64,000 bases of DNA from assembly GCF_900156315.1 (NCBI RefSeq), contig NZ_FTNI01000003.1:124001-188000 (forward strand), written 5' to 3'. The stretch comes from Microbispora rosea. GTDB lineage: Bacteria > Actinomycetota > Actinomycetes > Streptosporangiales > Streptosporangiaceae. Numbering within the stretch: the stretch's first letter is position 1; the number at the start of each line of letters is the position of its first letter. The translations under genes were made by a program, and so were the position numbers. The notes below the pieces were generated by a model. That model made no database searches and was not told the DNA's origin. It saw nothing but the letters and a program-made list of their open reading frames with translations. Shown here in pieces: positions 46,169-58,000 of this stretch.

Positions 46169-46366
46169 ATGCCGGCAGAGGACATGGACGACATGGTGAC
46201 GGTCGAGCTGTTCTTCCAGTGCAGGCACGACGTCGCCAGCGAGGAGATCCGGGTTCCACGGGCCGACTGGGATGCGATGAGCGCGGACCAGCGCGACGCG
46301 TACCTGGCTGACCGCGTCGACGCGCTCGTGTGCGCGAACTCCAGCGCCGGCTGGAGGGAGATCTAG
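46169..46366 (+). CDS. Small acidic protein of unknown function
   Basis: 65 aa, no named family recognised. The pattern MVTVELFFQCRHDVASEEIR, DWDAMSADQRDAYLADRVDAL, NSSAGWREI suggests a small alpha/beta fold. It starts 3 bp after the SnoaL-like reading frame and so is the last gene of the stress operon. The TAG stop adjoins the edge of the IS630 remnant. Confidence 0.6.
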   Translation: MPAEDMDDMVTVELFFQCRHDVASEEIRVPRADWDAMSADQRDAYLADRVDALVCANSSAGWREI

Positions 46367-46755
46367 TGCTGTGACTGGAAACGATCAACGGGTTGGGTGG
46401 TCGTCAGGCCACGGCTGAGAGTGGTCGGCCGCCCCAGCGGATGCCTTTCTCGCTGCGGATGCGGGCGCGATCTCGTCGCTGGGCGGCCAGGACGTCGGGG
46501 TGGCGGGCGTTGGCGTTGCGCCAGCGCAGGTAGACGTGCAGGGCCGGGGTCTGCACCGTGTGGTTGGCATGGTCGGAGTTGGCGATGGTGAACTTCCTCA
46601 AGGGTCCGAAGTGCGCCTCGATCGGGTTGGCCCAGGAGGCGTAGGTCGGGGTGAAAAACAGCTCGACCTTGTTCTTCTTCGCCCAAGCCAGGATGCGCCA
46701 GTTCTTGTGGGCCGACAGGTTGTCCGAGATGACGTAGATGGAAGCGCCGTCGGGG
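46367..46755 (-). mobile_element. IS630-family transposase remnant
   Basis: The reverse strand from ~46745 to the stop at 46404 encodes the C-terminal ~110 residues of an IS630-type DDE transposase. It has the second catalytic Asp in YVISDNLSAHKNWRILAWAK, then VELFFTPTYASWANPIEAHF with the final Glu, and a basic tail (RSEKGIRWGGRPLSAVA). The first Asp, the N-terminal HTH and the left end are missing. The segment 46367-46403 is probably the remaining IS end; a TA dinucleotide (46364-46365), the preferred IS630 target, sits at the boundary. Confidence 0.8.
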
Positions 46756-46779
46756 CGGGCAGCAGGGCCGGGACGCGCG

Positions 46780-47246
46780 CCCCTCGCGTCAGGTCCTCGA
46801 CGCGCTGGCCGGCGCTCTGCGCCTCGTCGGCGGCGCGTGCGCTGTGGACCGACTGGCTCCTGCTGGCGCCCGAGGCCCGCAACGTGCTCTGGTGGATGTT
46901 CACCGACCCGGCCGCGCGCATGGTCTTCGTCGAGTGGGAGCAGGAGGCGTCCGCGCTGCTCGCGCGCTTCCGTTCCGCCGCCGCCCGCCACCCCGGCGAC
47001 CACGGGTTCGAGGAGCTGACCGCCCGGCTCAAGGCCGCCAGCCCGGAGATACGCGCGTGGTGGCCGCGGCACGACATCGCGCCGTTGGGCTCGGGCATCA
47101 AGAGGCTGCGGCATCCGCTCCTCGGCGAACAAGAACTACGGCACGTGGTCCTCCTCACCGCCGACGACGTCGAGCAGAAGCTCGTCGCCTTCCGCGCCGC
47201 CGACGCCGACCAGGCGCGGATCGCCGAACTCGTCGCCGCCGGGTAG
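46780..47246 (+). pseudogene. MmyB-type XRE regulator, C-terminal remnant
   Basis: The plus-strand frame ending at 47246 encodes WTDWLLLAPEARNVLWWMFT, DPAARMVFVEWEQEASALLA, FRSAAARHPGDHGFEELTAR, SPEIRAWWPRHDIAP and KRLRHPLLGE, the C-terminal ligand-binding domain of MmyB-like regulators that are widespread in actinomycetes. The N-terminal HTH and first ~100 residues are absent and the sequence meets the IS630 remnant near 46760, so the element's arrival or decay beheaded the gene. Confidence 0.75.
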
Positions 47247-47298
47247 TCCCCTCCCCTGAGCCGAGGGAGGAGGCCCTGGGCACGCCCGATGTGGAGCG

Positions 47299-49560
<2,262 letters not shown>

Positions 49561-49772
49561 TCGGCGAAATCCTCCATGGAGCGGTTCGGGCACGTCCGCG
49601 CCGGATTACCCGCAGGTAGGAGAGCCAAACACGCCGGTACGCCCGGGAATCGGCCACCGCTCCGGCCCGAGCGCCCTCGTCCGGCCCGCCCTCGTCCGGA
49701 CGGCCCGTGTCCGCCGACGACGCGGCGCCGGGACCGCGCCGCCATCAAGGGCGAGAAATCACGCCGGGCCGG

Positions 49773-50339
49773 TCACTTCAGGGCGTTCGCGGCGAGCCGT
49801 AGATCGGTGAAGGCCCGGTCGAGGTGGGTGTGCAGGTCGTCGGTGCGGTCGGCTCCCCACCGGCGGACGGCGATCGAGTAGGTGTCCATGCCCACCTGGG
49901 CGCACAGGGCCGCGATCGGCTCGGCGACGCCGCGGGCCCGGAGGGCGTCGGTGAGCGCGGCGACGAGGGCCGCGCTCTTGGCCAGCGCCCGTTCCTTCAG
50001 GGCAGGCGTGGCGGCGATGACCGGCGCCCGCCGCTGGGTGATCGGGAGGTTGCGTTCGATCAGCGGCACGGTCTGGTGGAACGCGGCCCGCAGGGTGGGC
50101 AGTGGTTTGGTGCCGGCCGGCACCGCCGCGACCGCGCCGGTCAGCAGGTCCCGTAGCTGCGCCTCGCCGTCGAAGAAGACCTCACGCTTGTCGGCGAAGT
50201 GGCGGAAGAAGGTCCGCTCGGTGACTCCGGCGCGGGCGGCGATGTCCCCGGTCGTGGTCTTGTCGTAGCCACGCTCCAAATACAGCTCGAGCGCGGCCTC
50301 CTGGAGGCGCAGCCGCACTTCATCCCCGTTCCGTGGCAC
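49773..50339 (-). CDS. TetR-family transcriptional regulator
   Basis: A 188-aa repressor. The HTH is LQEAALELYLERGYDKTTTG, DIAARAGVTERTFFRHFADK (~11-50), with a helical ligand domain. It diverges from an SDR gene and four GTCAG-N3-CTGAC repeats fill the gap. A longer start at ATG 50375 exists, but it would place codons for residues 2-5 inside the first operator; GTG 50339 is preferred on that ground. Confidence 0.88.
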   Translation of the reverse strand: MPRNGDEVRLRLQEAALELYLERGYDKTTTGDIAARAGVTERTFFRHFADKREVFFDGEAQLRDLLTGAVAAVPAGTKPLPTLRAAFHQTVPLIERNLPITQRRAPVIAATPALKERALAKSAALVAALTDALRARGVAEPIAALCAQVGMDTYSIAVRRWGADRTDDLHTHLDRAFTDLRLAANALK

Positions 50340-50360
50340 GTTCGGAACCCTACCACGAGC

Positions 50361-50440
50361 GTCAGTGACTGACATAGATTTGCGTCAGTCACTGACGCAT
50401 CGTACAGTCAGTCGCTGACGAAAGTGCGTCAGCTACTGAC
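50361..50440. promoter_or_regulatory. Array of four TetR-type operators
   Basis: GTCAG-N3-CTGAC occurs perfectly four times: 50361-50373 (TGA), 50384-50396 (TCA), 50407-50419 (TCG) and 50428-50440 (CTA). Start-to-start spacing is 23, 23 and 21 bp, about two helical turns, so bound dimers would line up on one face. Confidence 0.85.
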
Positions 50441-50455
50441 ATGAAGTAGGTCACC

Positions 50456-51217
50456 GTGGAACAGCGTTTCACCGGCAGGACGGTCGTGGTCACCGGAGCC
50501 AGTTCCGGCATCGGGGAGGGCATCGCGCGGCGGTTCGCCGCCGAAGGAGCCAACGTCGTCCTCGCCGCACGCCGCAAGGACCGGTTGGAGGCCCTCGCGG
50601 CCGAGTTAGGCACCCACCGTGCGCTCCCGGTCGCCACCGACGTCACCAGCCAGGACGAGGTGCAGGCGATGATCGACGCCGGCGCCGCCCGGTTCGGCCG
50701 CATCGACGTCCTGGTTTCCAACGCCGGCGTCGGCCTCGGCAGGGAGTTCGCGGAGACGACGCCGGCGGACTGGCGGCTCGTCATGGGCACCGACGTCGAC
50801 AGTTGCTTCTTCGGCGCGCAGGCGGCGCTGCCGTACCTGAAGGACAGCCGCGGCAGCATCGTCCAGATCGCCTCGGCCTCCGGCCTCGGCGGCGACCGCC
50901 GGCTCACCGCCTACAACGCGGCCAAGGGCGCGGTCGTGAACCTCACCCGCGGGCTCGCCTTCGACCTCGGCCAGTTCGGCATCCGGGTGAACGCCGTCGC
51001 CCCGTCGCTGACCGGGCCGGAAGAACTGGCGGCGAAGCACGCCGACCTGATCGAACGCTTCAACCAGCGCCGGGCGCTCGCCGGCTTCAGCACCCCGGCC
51101 GACGTCGCCGCCGCGGTCTGCTTCCTGGCCTCGGACGACGCCCGTTTCATCACCGGCGTCATCCTGCCCGTCGACGGCGGCATCACCGCCGGCAGCGGCC
51201 AGCCCTCCCTGTTCTGA
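50456..51217 (+). CDS. Short-chain dehydrogenase/reductase
   Basis: A 253-aa classical SDR. NAD(P)-binding TGASSGIGEG (~13-22), NAG in LVSNAGVG, catalytic Ser in IASASGLGG and YNAAK. The Arg-rich AARRKDRLEAL after the second strand suggests NADP preference. Substrate is unknown. GTG 50456 has AAGTAGG upstream. It is the first gene downstream of the operator array and is followed after 11 bp by the alpha/beta hydrolase. Confidence 0.92.
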   Translation: MEQRFTGRTVVVTGASSGIGEGIARRFAAEGANVVLAARRKDRLEALAAELGTHRALPVATDVTSQDEVQAMIDAGAARFGRIDVLVSNAGVGLGREFAETTPADWRLVMGTDVDSCFFGAQAALPYLKDSRGSIVQIASASGLGGDRRLTAYNAAKGAVVNLTRGLAFDLGQFGIRVNAVAPSLTGPEELAAKHADLIERFNQRRALAGFSTPADVAAAVCFLASDDARFITGVILPVDGGITAGSGQPSLF

Positions 51218-51228
51218 AAGGACCTCCC

Positions 51229-52200
51229 ATGCCTGGAACCGTCGACGCGCTCGACCCGGAACTCGCCGCCGCGTTCGCCGCGATGCCCAAGGCCGCGAAC
51301 GGCACCCTGCTCGAACTCTCCGACATCCCCGGCCTGCGTGCGCGACTCCGCGAGGCCCGCGCCCGGCTGGCCCCGGCCCCGGCCGACCCGCGGGTCACGA
51401 TCGAGACGCTGCGCATCCCCCGAGCCGATCGGACCGAGCTCGAGGTGGTCCTGTATCGCCCCGCCGGGGCCGAACACCCCCTCCCGGCCCTGGTCTGGTT
51501 CCACGCCGGCGCCCAGGTCCTCGGCGACGACGCCCGCGACGACGACGCCTACCACACCGCTCTGACCCTGGGCCTCGACTGCGTCGTGGCCGCCGTCGTC
51601 TACCGGCTCGCCCCGGAGACCCCGGCTCCCGGTGCCGCCGAGGACGGTTACCTCGCCTACACCCACCTCGCCGAACACGCCGCCGAGCACCGGATCGACC
51701 CGCACCGGATCGGGCTCGCCGGTGCCAGCGGCGGCGGAGCCCCCGCCGCGGCCACCGCGCTCATGGCGCGCGATCGGCAGGCCGTGCGGCCGTGCTCGCT
51801 GTCCCTGCTCTACCCGATGCTCGACGACCGCCTGGAGACGCCGTCGAGCTTCGAGGCCGTCTCCGAGGTGGTCTTCGCCCGTCCGGACATCCGGCTCGCC
51901 TGGGCCGCGGTCCTGGGCGACCGGCTGGACACGGGCGACGTGCACCCGTACTCCGCGCCCGGCCGGGCCACAGACCTCGCCGGTCTGCCGGACACCTTCG
52001 TCGCCGTCGCCCAGTTCGATGTGCTGCGGGACGAGGGCATCGACTTCGCCCGCCGGCTGACCGCCGCCGGTGTGCCGGTCGATCTGCACCTCTACGCCCG
52101 CGCGTTCCACGCCTGGGACCGCTTCGCGGCCACGTCGGCCCTGGCCCGCTCGTTCGAGCAGACCTGGCACGCCTTCCTCCGCCGCAACCTGCACGGCTGA
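51229..52200 (+). CDS. Alpha/beta hydrolase (HSL-like esterase family) with altered oxyanion motif
   Basis: A 323-aa hydrolase of the hormone-sensitive-lipase type. Catalytic Ser is in GLAGASGGGAP, Asp in AQFDVLRDEGIDFA and His in ARAFHAWDRF. The usual HGGG oxyanion motif appears as FHAGAQVLG, with Ala in the second position and Ala in the fourth, so activity or specificity may differ. It likely acts on esters in the same pathway as the SDR, under the same TetR control. Confidence 0.88.
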   Translation: MPGTVDALDPELAAAFAAMPKAANGTLLELSDIPGLRARLREARARLAPAPADPRVTIETLRIPRADRTELEVVLYRPAGAEHPLPALVWFHAGAQVLGDDARDDDAYHTALTLGLDCVVAAVVYRLAPETPAPGAAEDGYLAYTHLAEHAAEHRIDPHRIGLAGASGGGAPAAATALMARDRQAVRPCSLSLLYPMLDDRLETPSSFEAVSEVVFARPDIRLAWAAVLGDRLDTGDVHPYSAPGRATDLAGLPDTFVAVAQFDVLRDEGIDFARRLTAAGVPVDLHLYARAFHAWDRFAATSALARSFEQTWHAFLRRNLHG

Positions 52201-52234
52201 GCGTCAGTGTCGCTGAAACCCTTCACGTAGCCGT

Positions 52235-52870
52235 TCAGCGGGACGACGGCGCCTCCCGGACGCTGACGGCGGCGCGGTGGTGGCGGGGTGCCTCGGCCTC
52301 GTCGAGCAGCGCGATCGCGAAGTCCGCGTACGTGATCCGGCTGGCCATGTCACCGTGCTCGGCGAGCAGGTAGCCGCCGGTGCCCGTGCCGTCGTGGTCG
52401 AAGTCGCCCGCGGGCGCCACGTACGCCCAGTCGAGGTCGCAGGCCCGGAGCTCGTCGAGGCCCGCGGCGTGGCCGAGGGAGAAGGCGCGATACTCGTTCG
52501 GGTAGCCGGGCTCGTCCATCAGAGGAGCACCGGAAGCCCCCGGCATGACCGACGCGAGACCGACCACCACCAGGCGGGATACGCCCGCCTTCGCCAGGCC
52601 GGTGGACAGCGCGCGGGCCGACGCGGTGAAGAAGTCGTGCGGCGACGCGGACAGGTCCGCGGCCGCGCTGATGGCGGCGTCGTGCCCGGCGGCCGCGCGC
52701 TCGACGCTCACCGGGTCGGTGACGTCGCCCGCCACCACCCGCACGTCGCCCAGGTCGCCGTGGCCCGCGGGGTCGCGCACCACGGCGGTGACCCGGTGAC
52801 CGCGCCGGCGCGCCTCCGCCACCGCCTGCCGCCCGGCCCGGCCACCCGCTCCGAAGATCACGATGTTCAC
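52235..52870 (-). CDS. NAD(P)-binding NmrA-like oxidoreductase
   Basis: A 211-aa atypical SDR. It has IVIFGAGGRAGRQAVAEARRRGH at the N-terminus, VVRDPAGHGD, GDVTDPVSVERAAAGHDAAI and SRLVVVGLASVMPGA. No YxxxK pair is evident, so it is probably a redox sensor or quinone reductase-like protein. It diverges from an HxlR regulator 106 bp away, the common arrangement for redox-sensing HxlR genes. Confidence 0.85.
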   Translation of the reverse strand: MNIVIFGAGGRAGRQAVAEARRRGHRVTAVVRDPAGHGDLGDVRVVAGDVTDPVSVERAAAGHDAAISAAADLSASPHDFFTASARALSTGLAKAGVSRLVVVGLASVMPGASGAPLMDEPGYPNEYRAFSLGHAAGLDELRACDLDWAYVAPAGDFDHDGTGTGGYLLAEHGDMASRITYADFAIALLDEAEAPRHHRAAVSVREAPSSR

Positions 52871-52943
52871 GGCGAACCACCTCTCTCACCATGGCCGGAG
52901 CCCGTGCGCCCGGCCGATGCCCCCGGACGCTATCCGGGCCCCT

Positions 52944-52968
52944 GGTTACCGCCGGGATACCGGTTATC
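52944..52968. promoter_or_regulatory. Operator-like repeats between NmrA-like and HxlR genes
   Basis: GGTTACC (52944-52950) and GATA-CCGGT-TATC (52956-52968) are adjacent near-symmetric elements just upstream of the HxlR start at 52977. Confidence 0.4.
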
Positions 52969-52976
52969 GTGAGGCC

Positions 52977-53363
52977 ATGAGGGAACCCCTGCCCGCCGAC
53001 ATGTTCGACGAGCTGTGTCCGTCCTCGCTCAATCCGATCCGCTTCGGCGACAAGTGGGCGCCGCTCGTCATCCGGTGCCTCGAACACGGGCCGCGCCGGT
53101 TCTCCGAGCTGCGCGTACCGCTGAGCCGCGTCACGCCCAAGGTCCTCACCCAGTCGCTGCGGTCCCTCGAACGGGACGGCCTGGTCACGCGCACCGTCTA
53201 CGCCGAGGCCACCCCGCGCGTCGAGTACGAACTGACCCCGCTCGGCCGCAGCCTGCTCAAACCGCTGGAGGTCGCCTGCGCCTGGGCGGCGGAGCACTGG
53301 GACGAACTGCTCGACGCCCGCGAGTCGTACGACGCCGCCGCCCGCCTCGACCGCGCCGGCTGA
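52977..53363 (+). CDS. HxlR-family transcriptional regulator
   Basis: A 128-aa winged-helix regulator. Conserved Cys in MFDELCPSSLNPIRFGDKWA, LVIRCLEHGPRRFSELRVPL, VTPKVLTQSLRSLERDGLVT and wing TPRVEYELT. The N-terminal Cys is the thiol used by redox-sensing HxlR proteins such as YodB or HypR (established for those; inferred here). ATG 52977 chosen; the longer reading from 52863 overlaps the divergent promoter. Confidence 0.9.
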   Translation: MREPLPADMFDELCPSSLNPIRFGDKWAPLVIRCLEHGPRRFSELRVPLSRVTPKVLTQSLRSLERDGLVTRTVYAEATPRVEYELTPLGRSLLKPLEVACAWAAEHWDELLDARESYDAAARLDRAG

Positions 53364-53411
53364 CGGCGGCCATCACCGTGACCGCCGTCAGGCACATGAC
53401 CACCGGCGGCG

Positions 53412-55085
53412 TCAGGGAGCGGAGCGGCCAGGAACCGCCAGTGATCGGAGGTAGGCGCGCCACCCCCCGTGCGATGTGATGTCGGCCGCGTCCCGCAGCC
53501 CTTCCGGAGCGCAGAGGAAGCCCGGCACGTTCGCGCCGTCGGCCATTTCGACCTGGCCCAGCGTCATCGGGCGGGGAAGGGCCGCGAGCAGGTCGCCCAG
53601 CCCTTCGGCGGGAAGCTCCCACACCTCGCACTCGACGGCCGCGCCGCCCTCGGCGACCCGTACGAGCCCGGGTTTGGGCGGGTCGGTGGTCAGGGCGTGC
53701 AGCCGGTAGCGCTCGGCGGTCCTGGTGGTGGCCAGCAGGCGCGCGCCGCGTGCGGTGAGCTCGTGGTTGAGCGGTTGTCCCGACAGGTGCGCGCCGACCA
53801 CCGCCAGGCGTACGGCCGGCTGGAGCAGCCGGGCGATGGCCGCCAGGTCGTCGTCCACGTGGGCCCGGCCGACGAGCATGACTCCGTACGGCAGTCCGTC
53901 CACCTGTCCGGCGGGTACGGCCAGTGCGCACATGTCGAAGAGGTTGACGAAGTTGGTGAAGCGGCCCAGATCGCTGTTGACGCCGACGGGGTCGGCCGCG
54001 ACCTCCGCCAGGGTGGGATGGCGCGGGGTGACCGGCAGGAGCAGGGCGTCGCGGTCGCCGAGCAGGCTCATGGCCCGTTCCCGCAGCTCCGCGAGCCGTT
54101 CCCGGTCGGCGAACAGGCGGTGGGCGGGCAGGTCACGCGCCGCGGTGACGATGGAGGCGACGACGGGATCCAGGTCGGGGCCGCCCTTCTCTACGAAAGC
54201 GCCGACGGCGGTGTAACGCTCGGCGACGAACGCCCCCTGGTAGAGCAGCGCGGCGGCCTCCAGGAAGGGGGCGGGGTCGATCGGGCCGATCTCCACCCCC
54301 GTCGAGGCCAGCCGGCCCGCCGTCGCCTCGAACGCCTCGGCCCAGCCCGCAGCCAGCGGGCCCAGGTCGGCGGTGCCGGGAACGGCCACCCGCCACGGTC
54401 CGGGACGGCGGGCCGGACGGGACTCGGGCCGGGCGGACGAGCGGGTCATGAGGGCCAGGGCCCGCTGGGCCTCGGGGAGCGTACGGGCGAAGACGCTGAC
54501 GCAGTCGAGGCTCCGGCAGGCCGGGACCACGCCTTCCGCGGGAATCAGGCCGTAGGTGGGCTTGAGCCCCACGATGCCGTTGAAGGCGGCGGGGACCCGG
54601 CCAGAGCCCGCGGTGTCGGTGCCCAGCGCGAGGTCGGCCAGGCCGAGCGCGACGGCGACCGCCGAGCCTGAGCTGGATCCCCCGGAGATCCGGGCCGGGT
54701 CCGTGGCGGCGCGCACCGCGCCGTACGGGCTCCGGGTGCCGACGAGCCCGGTGGCGAACTGGTCCAGGTTGGTGGTGCCGAGCACGATCGCCCCGGCCGC
54801 GCGGAGGGCGGCCACGGCGGGGGCGTCGGCGTCCGGCAGGTAGGCGTAGGAGGGGCAGCCGGCGGTGGTCGGCAGCCCGGCCACGTCGATGTTGCCCTTC
54901 ACCGCCAGCAGGCGCCCCGCGAGGGGGAGGTGCTCGCCGCCCGCCACCCGGGCGTCCACGGCGGCGGCCTCGTCCTCCACGTCGGCCTGTGGCCGCAGGT
55001 CGATCCAGATCTCCGGACGGCCGGTCTCGGCGATCCGGGTGTAGGCCCTGCGGACCCGTTCCAGTGCCGTCTCAGCCACGATCAC
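53412..55085 (-). CDS. atzF: Allophanate hydrolase
   Basis: A 557-aa amidase-signature enzyme that cleaves allophanate to ammonia and CO2. Catalytic Lys in LLAVKGNIDVAG (~63), cis-Ser and Ser in ISGGSSSGSAVAVA and TDTAGSGRVPAAF. The C-terminal domain (NHELTARGARLLATTRTAER, VECEVWELP, FLCAPEGLRDA) is the decarboxylating AtzF-type extension. Start overlaps the upstream carboxylase by 14 bp. Last gene of the minus-strand operon. Confidence 0.93.
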   Translation of the reverse strand: MIVAETALERVRRAYTRIAETGRPEIWIDLRPQADVEDEAAAVDARVAGGEHLPLAGRLLAVKGNIDVAGLPTTAGCPSYAYLPDADAPAVAALRAAGAIVLGTTNLDQFATGLVGTRSPYGAVRAATDPARISGGSSSGSAVAVALGLADLALGTDTAGSGRVPAAFNGIVGLKPTYGLIPAEGVVPACRSLDCVSVFARTLPEAQRALALMTRSSARPESRPARRPGPWRVAVPGTADLGPLAAGWAEAFEATAGRLASTGVEIGPIDPAPFLEAAALLYQGAFVAERYTAVGAFVEKGGPDLDPVVASIVTAARDLPAHRLFADRERLAELRERAMSLLGDRDALLLPVTPRHPTLAEVAADPVGVNSDLGRFTNFVNLFDMCALAVPAGQVDGLPYGVMLVGRAHVDDDLAAIARLLQPAVRLAVVGAHLSGQPLNHELTARGARLLATTRTAERYRLHALTTDPPKPGLVRVAEGGAAVECEVWELPAEGLGDLLAALPRPMTLGQVEMADGANVPGFLCAPEGLRDAADITSHGGWRAYLRSLAVPGRSAP

Positions 55086-58000
55086 TCCTCAGCACCACCA
55101 TCGGGGCGCCCGCCTCCACCTGCTCACCGGCCCTGACCAGGACGCGTTCGACCACGCCGTCCGCCGGAGCCAGGACGGCGGACTCCATCTTCATGGCCTC
55201 CAGCACGATCAGCGGCTCCCCTGCGGCGACCCGCCGGCCGGGCGTGACGCCGATCTGCCACACGCTCGCGGCGAACTCCGCCTCCACCAGGCGGCAGCCC
55301 GGTGGAAGTTCCAGCTCGGTCTCGGCCGGGCTTGCCGGCTGTTCCGCGCGGTCGAACTCGCCCGACGCCTGCCAGGCCCCACGTTCGGCCGCGAAGGCGG
55401 CGGCCTGCCGTTCGCGGAAGGCCGCGATGGAATCGGCGTGCTCGGCCAGGAAGCGACGGTAGTCGGCGAGCCGGAACACGCCCTCCTCGATCTTGGGTTC
55501 GAGGCGCCCCGCCGCCAGGTCGGCGCGGAGTTCGAGCAGCTCTTCCGCCGTCACCGGATACCAGCGGATCCGGTCGAAGAAGCGCAGCAGCCAGGGGGAG
55601 CCGGGCTGGAACGCGCCGCGTTGCTGCCAGCTCGACCACACCTGCGTGGTGCGGCCGACGAACTGGTACCCGCCCGGTCCCTCCATCCCGTAGACGCACA
55701 GGTACGCGCCGCCGATGCCGACGGAGTTCTCTGCGGTCCAGGTTCGGGCGGGGTTGTACTTGGTCGTGACCAGGCGATGCCGGGGATCGAGCGGGGTGGC
55801 CACGGGAGCGCCGAGATAGACGTCGCCGAGCCCGAGGACGAGATACTCGGCGTCGAAGACGATGCGATGGACCTCGGCCACGTCCTCCAGGCCGTTCACC
55901 CGCCGGATGAACTCGATGTTCGACGGGCACCAGGGCGCGTCGTCGCGCACTCCCGCCATGTAGCGGGCGATGGCCTCCCGGGTGGCGGGGTCGTCCCAGG
56001 ACAGCGGGAGGTGGACGACGCGGCTGGGCACCTCCAGTTCTCCGGTCGGCGGCAGGCCGTCCTCGATGCGGAGCAGCTCGGCCAGCAGGTCGCGCTGCGA
56101 CAGCACGGCCGGGTCGAGATGGATCTGAAGCGACCGGATGCCGGGGGTGAGGTCGGCGACGCCGAGCAGGTCCCGGGCGGCGAGTGCCTGGGACAGCGCC
56201 TCGGACAGGGCGTGCACGCGCATGCGCAGGCCCAGGTCGAGCTCCATCGGCCCGTACTCGACGAGGATGTTGTCGTCCCCGCTGCGCCGGTAGGTGACGG
56301 CGGGCCGCTCGCCGGTCTCGGGGAGACGGTACAGCACGCCGCCGTCACCGGGGGCGCCGATCGCGGGCGGTACGGGGACGAAGGTGACGGTGTCTCCCGG
56401 CCGGAGCTGGCCGAGTTTCCAGCGTTCCGAGGTGACGACGGTGGCCGGGCAGACGAACCCGCCGAGCGAGGGGCCGTCGGGGCCGAGCACGACCGGCATG
56501 TCACCGGTGTAGTCCACGGCGCCCACCGAGTAGGGGGTGTCGTGGATGTTGGAGGGGTGCAGTCCCGCCTCTCCCCCGTCGAGGCGGGCCCAGCGCGGCT
56601 TGGGGCCGATCAGGCGGACGCCGGTGCGCGCGGAGTTGTGGTGGACCTTCCACTGGGCGGCGTAGAAGTCGCGGATGTCGTCGTCGGTGAAGAACTCGGG
56701 GTTGGCGTGCGGACCCTCGACCACGCCGATCCGCCAGGCGTGCCCGAACTCGGGCCGCTCCCCCGTCTCGGCACCCGTCCCCGTACCTGTCTCCGTGCCC
56801 GTCTCCCTGCCGCCGTGTGCGAGGCATCCCCCGTCTTTGATGCAACCACCGTCTTTGAGGCAACCACCGTCTTTGAGGCAACCACCGTCTTTGAGGCAAC
56901 CACCGTGCAGGACGTCACCGGCGCGCAGGGCCCGGCCGCCGTGGCCGCCGAACCCGCCGAGTGTGAACGTCGCGGCGCTCCCCAGATAGGCGGGAACGTC
57001 GAATCCGCCCGCGATGAGCAGGTAGACCCGCAGTCCCGGCCCTTCTGCGGCACCGATGTCCAGCACGCCGCCGGCGGGCACGGTGACCGGCTCCCACTGC
57101 GGAACGGGCGCGCCGTCCACGGTCACGGGCGCGGGCGCGCCGGTGACGCAGACGGTGGCGGCGTGGCTGAAGCGCAGTGCCGGGCCGCGCAACGTGCACT
57201 CCAGGCCGGGTGCGCCGGGGTCGTTGCCCAGTGCGGCGTTGCCGTACCTGAAGGAGCGGTCGTCCATCGGTCCCGACGGCGGCACGCCCACCTGCCAGTA
57301 GCCGGTCCGTCCCGGCCAGTCCTGGACGGTCGTCAGGGTGCCGGGCCGCACCACCTCGATGCGCCGGGAGCCGTCGGCGAGCCCGGCCAGGGTGGCGGTG
57401 CCGTGCGTGGCCGCCCGTACGGAAGGATCGCCGGCGGCGGCGCGCAGCAGCCCGAGGTTGGTCTCGACGCCGTCGATCCTGGTCTCGGCCAGCGCCTCGG
57501 CCAGCCGGTCCAGGGCCTGTTCCCGGTCGGCGCCGTGTGCGACGACCTTGGCGAGCAGCGGGTCGTAGGCGCTGCTCACCTGGGTGCCCGTCTCCACCCA
57601 GCCGTCGACCCGCACGCCCGCGGGGAAGGCGACGTTGGTGAGCAGGCCCGCGCTGGGCCGGTGGTCGCGGCTCGGGTCCTCGGCGTAGACCCGGGCCTCG
57701 ACGGCGTGGCCCACGGCCGCGGGCGGGTTGCGCAGCGCGGCGTGCACGTGACCGGCGTCGCCCTGGGCCAGGCGCAGCATCCACTCGACCAGGTCGACGC
57801 CGTAGATCGCCTCGGTGACCGGATGCTCCACCTGCAGGCGGGTGTTGACCTCCAGGAAGTACGGCTCGGCGCGCGCCGGGTCGTAGATGAACTCGACGGT
57901 GCCCGCCGACCGGTAGCCCACGGAGGCGCACAGGCCTGCGGCGCTGTCGGCGAGCCTGGCCCGCACCAGCGGCGGCAGGCCGGGTGCGGGGGCCTCCTCC

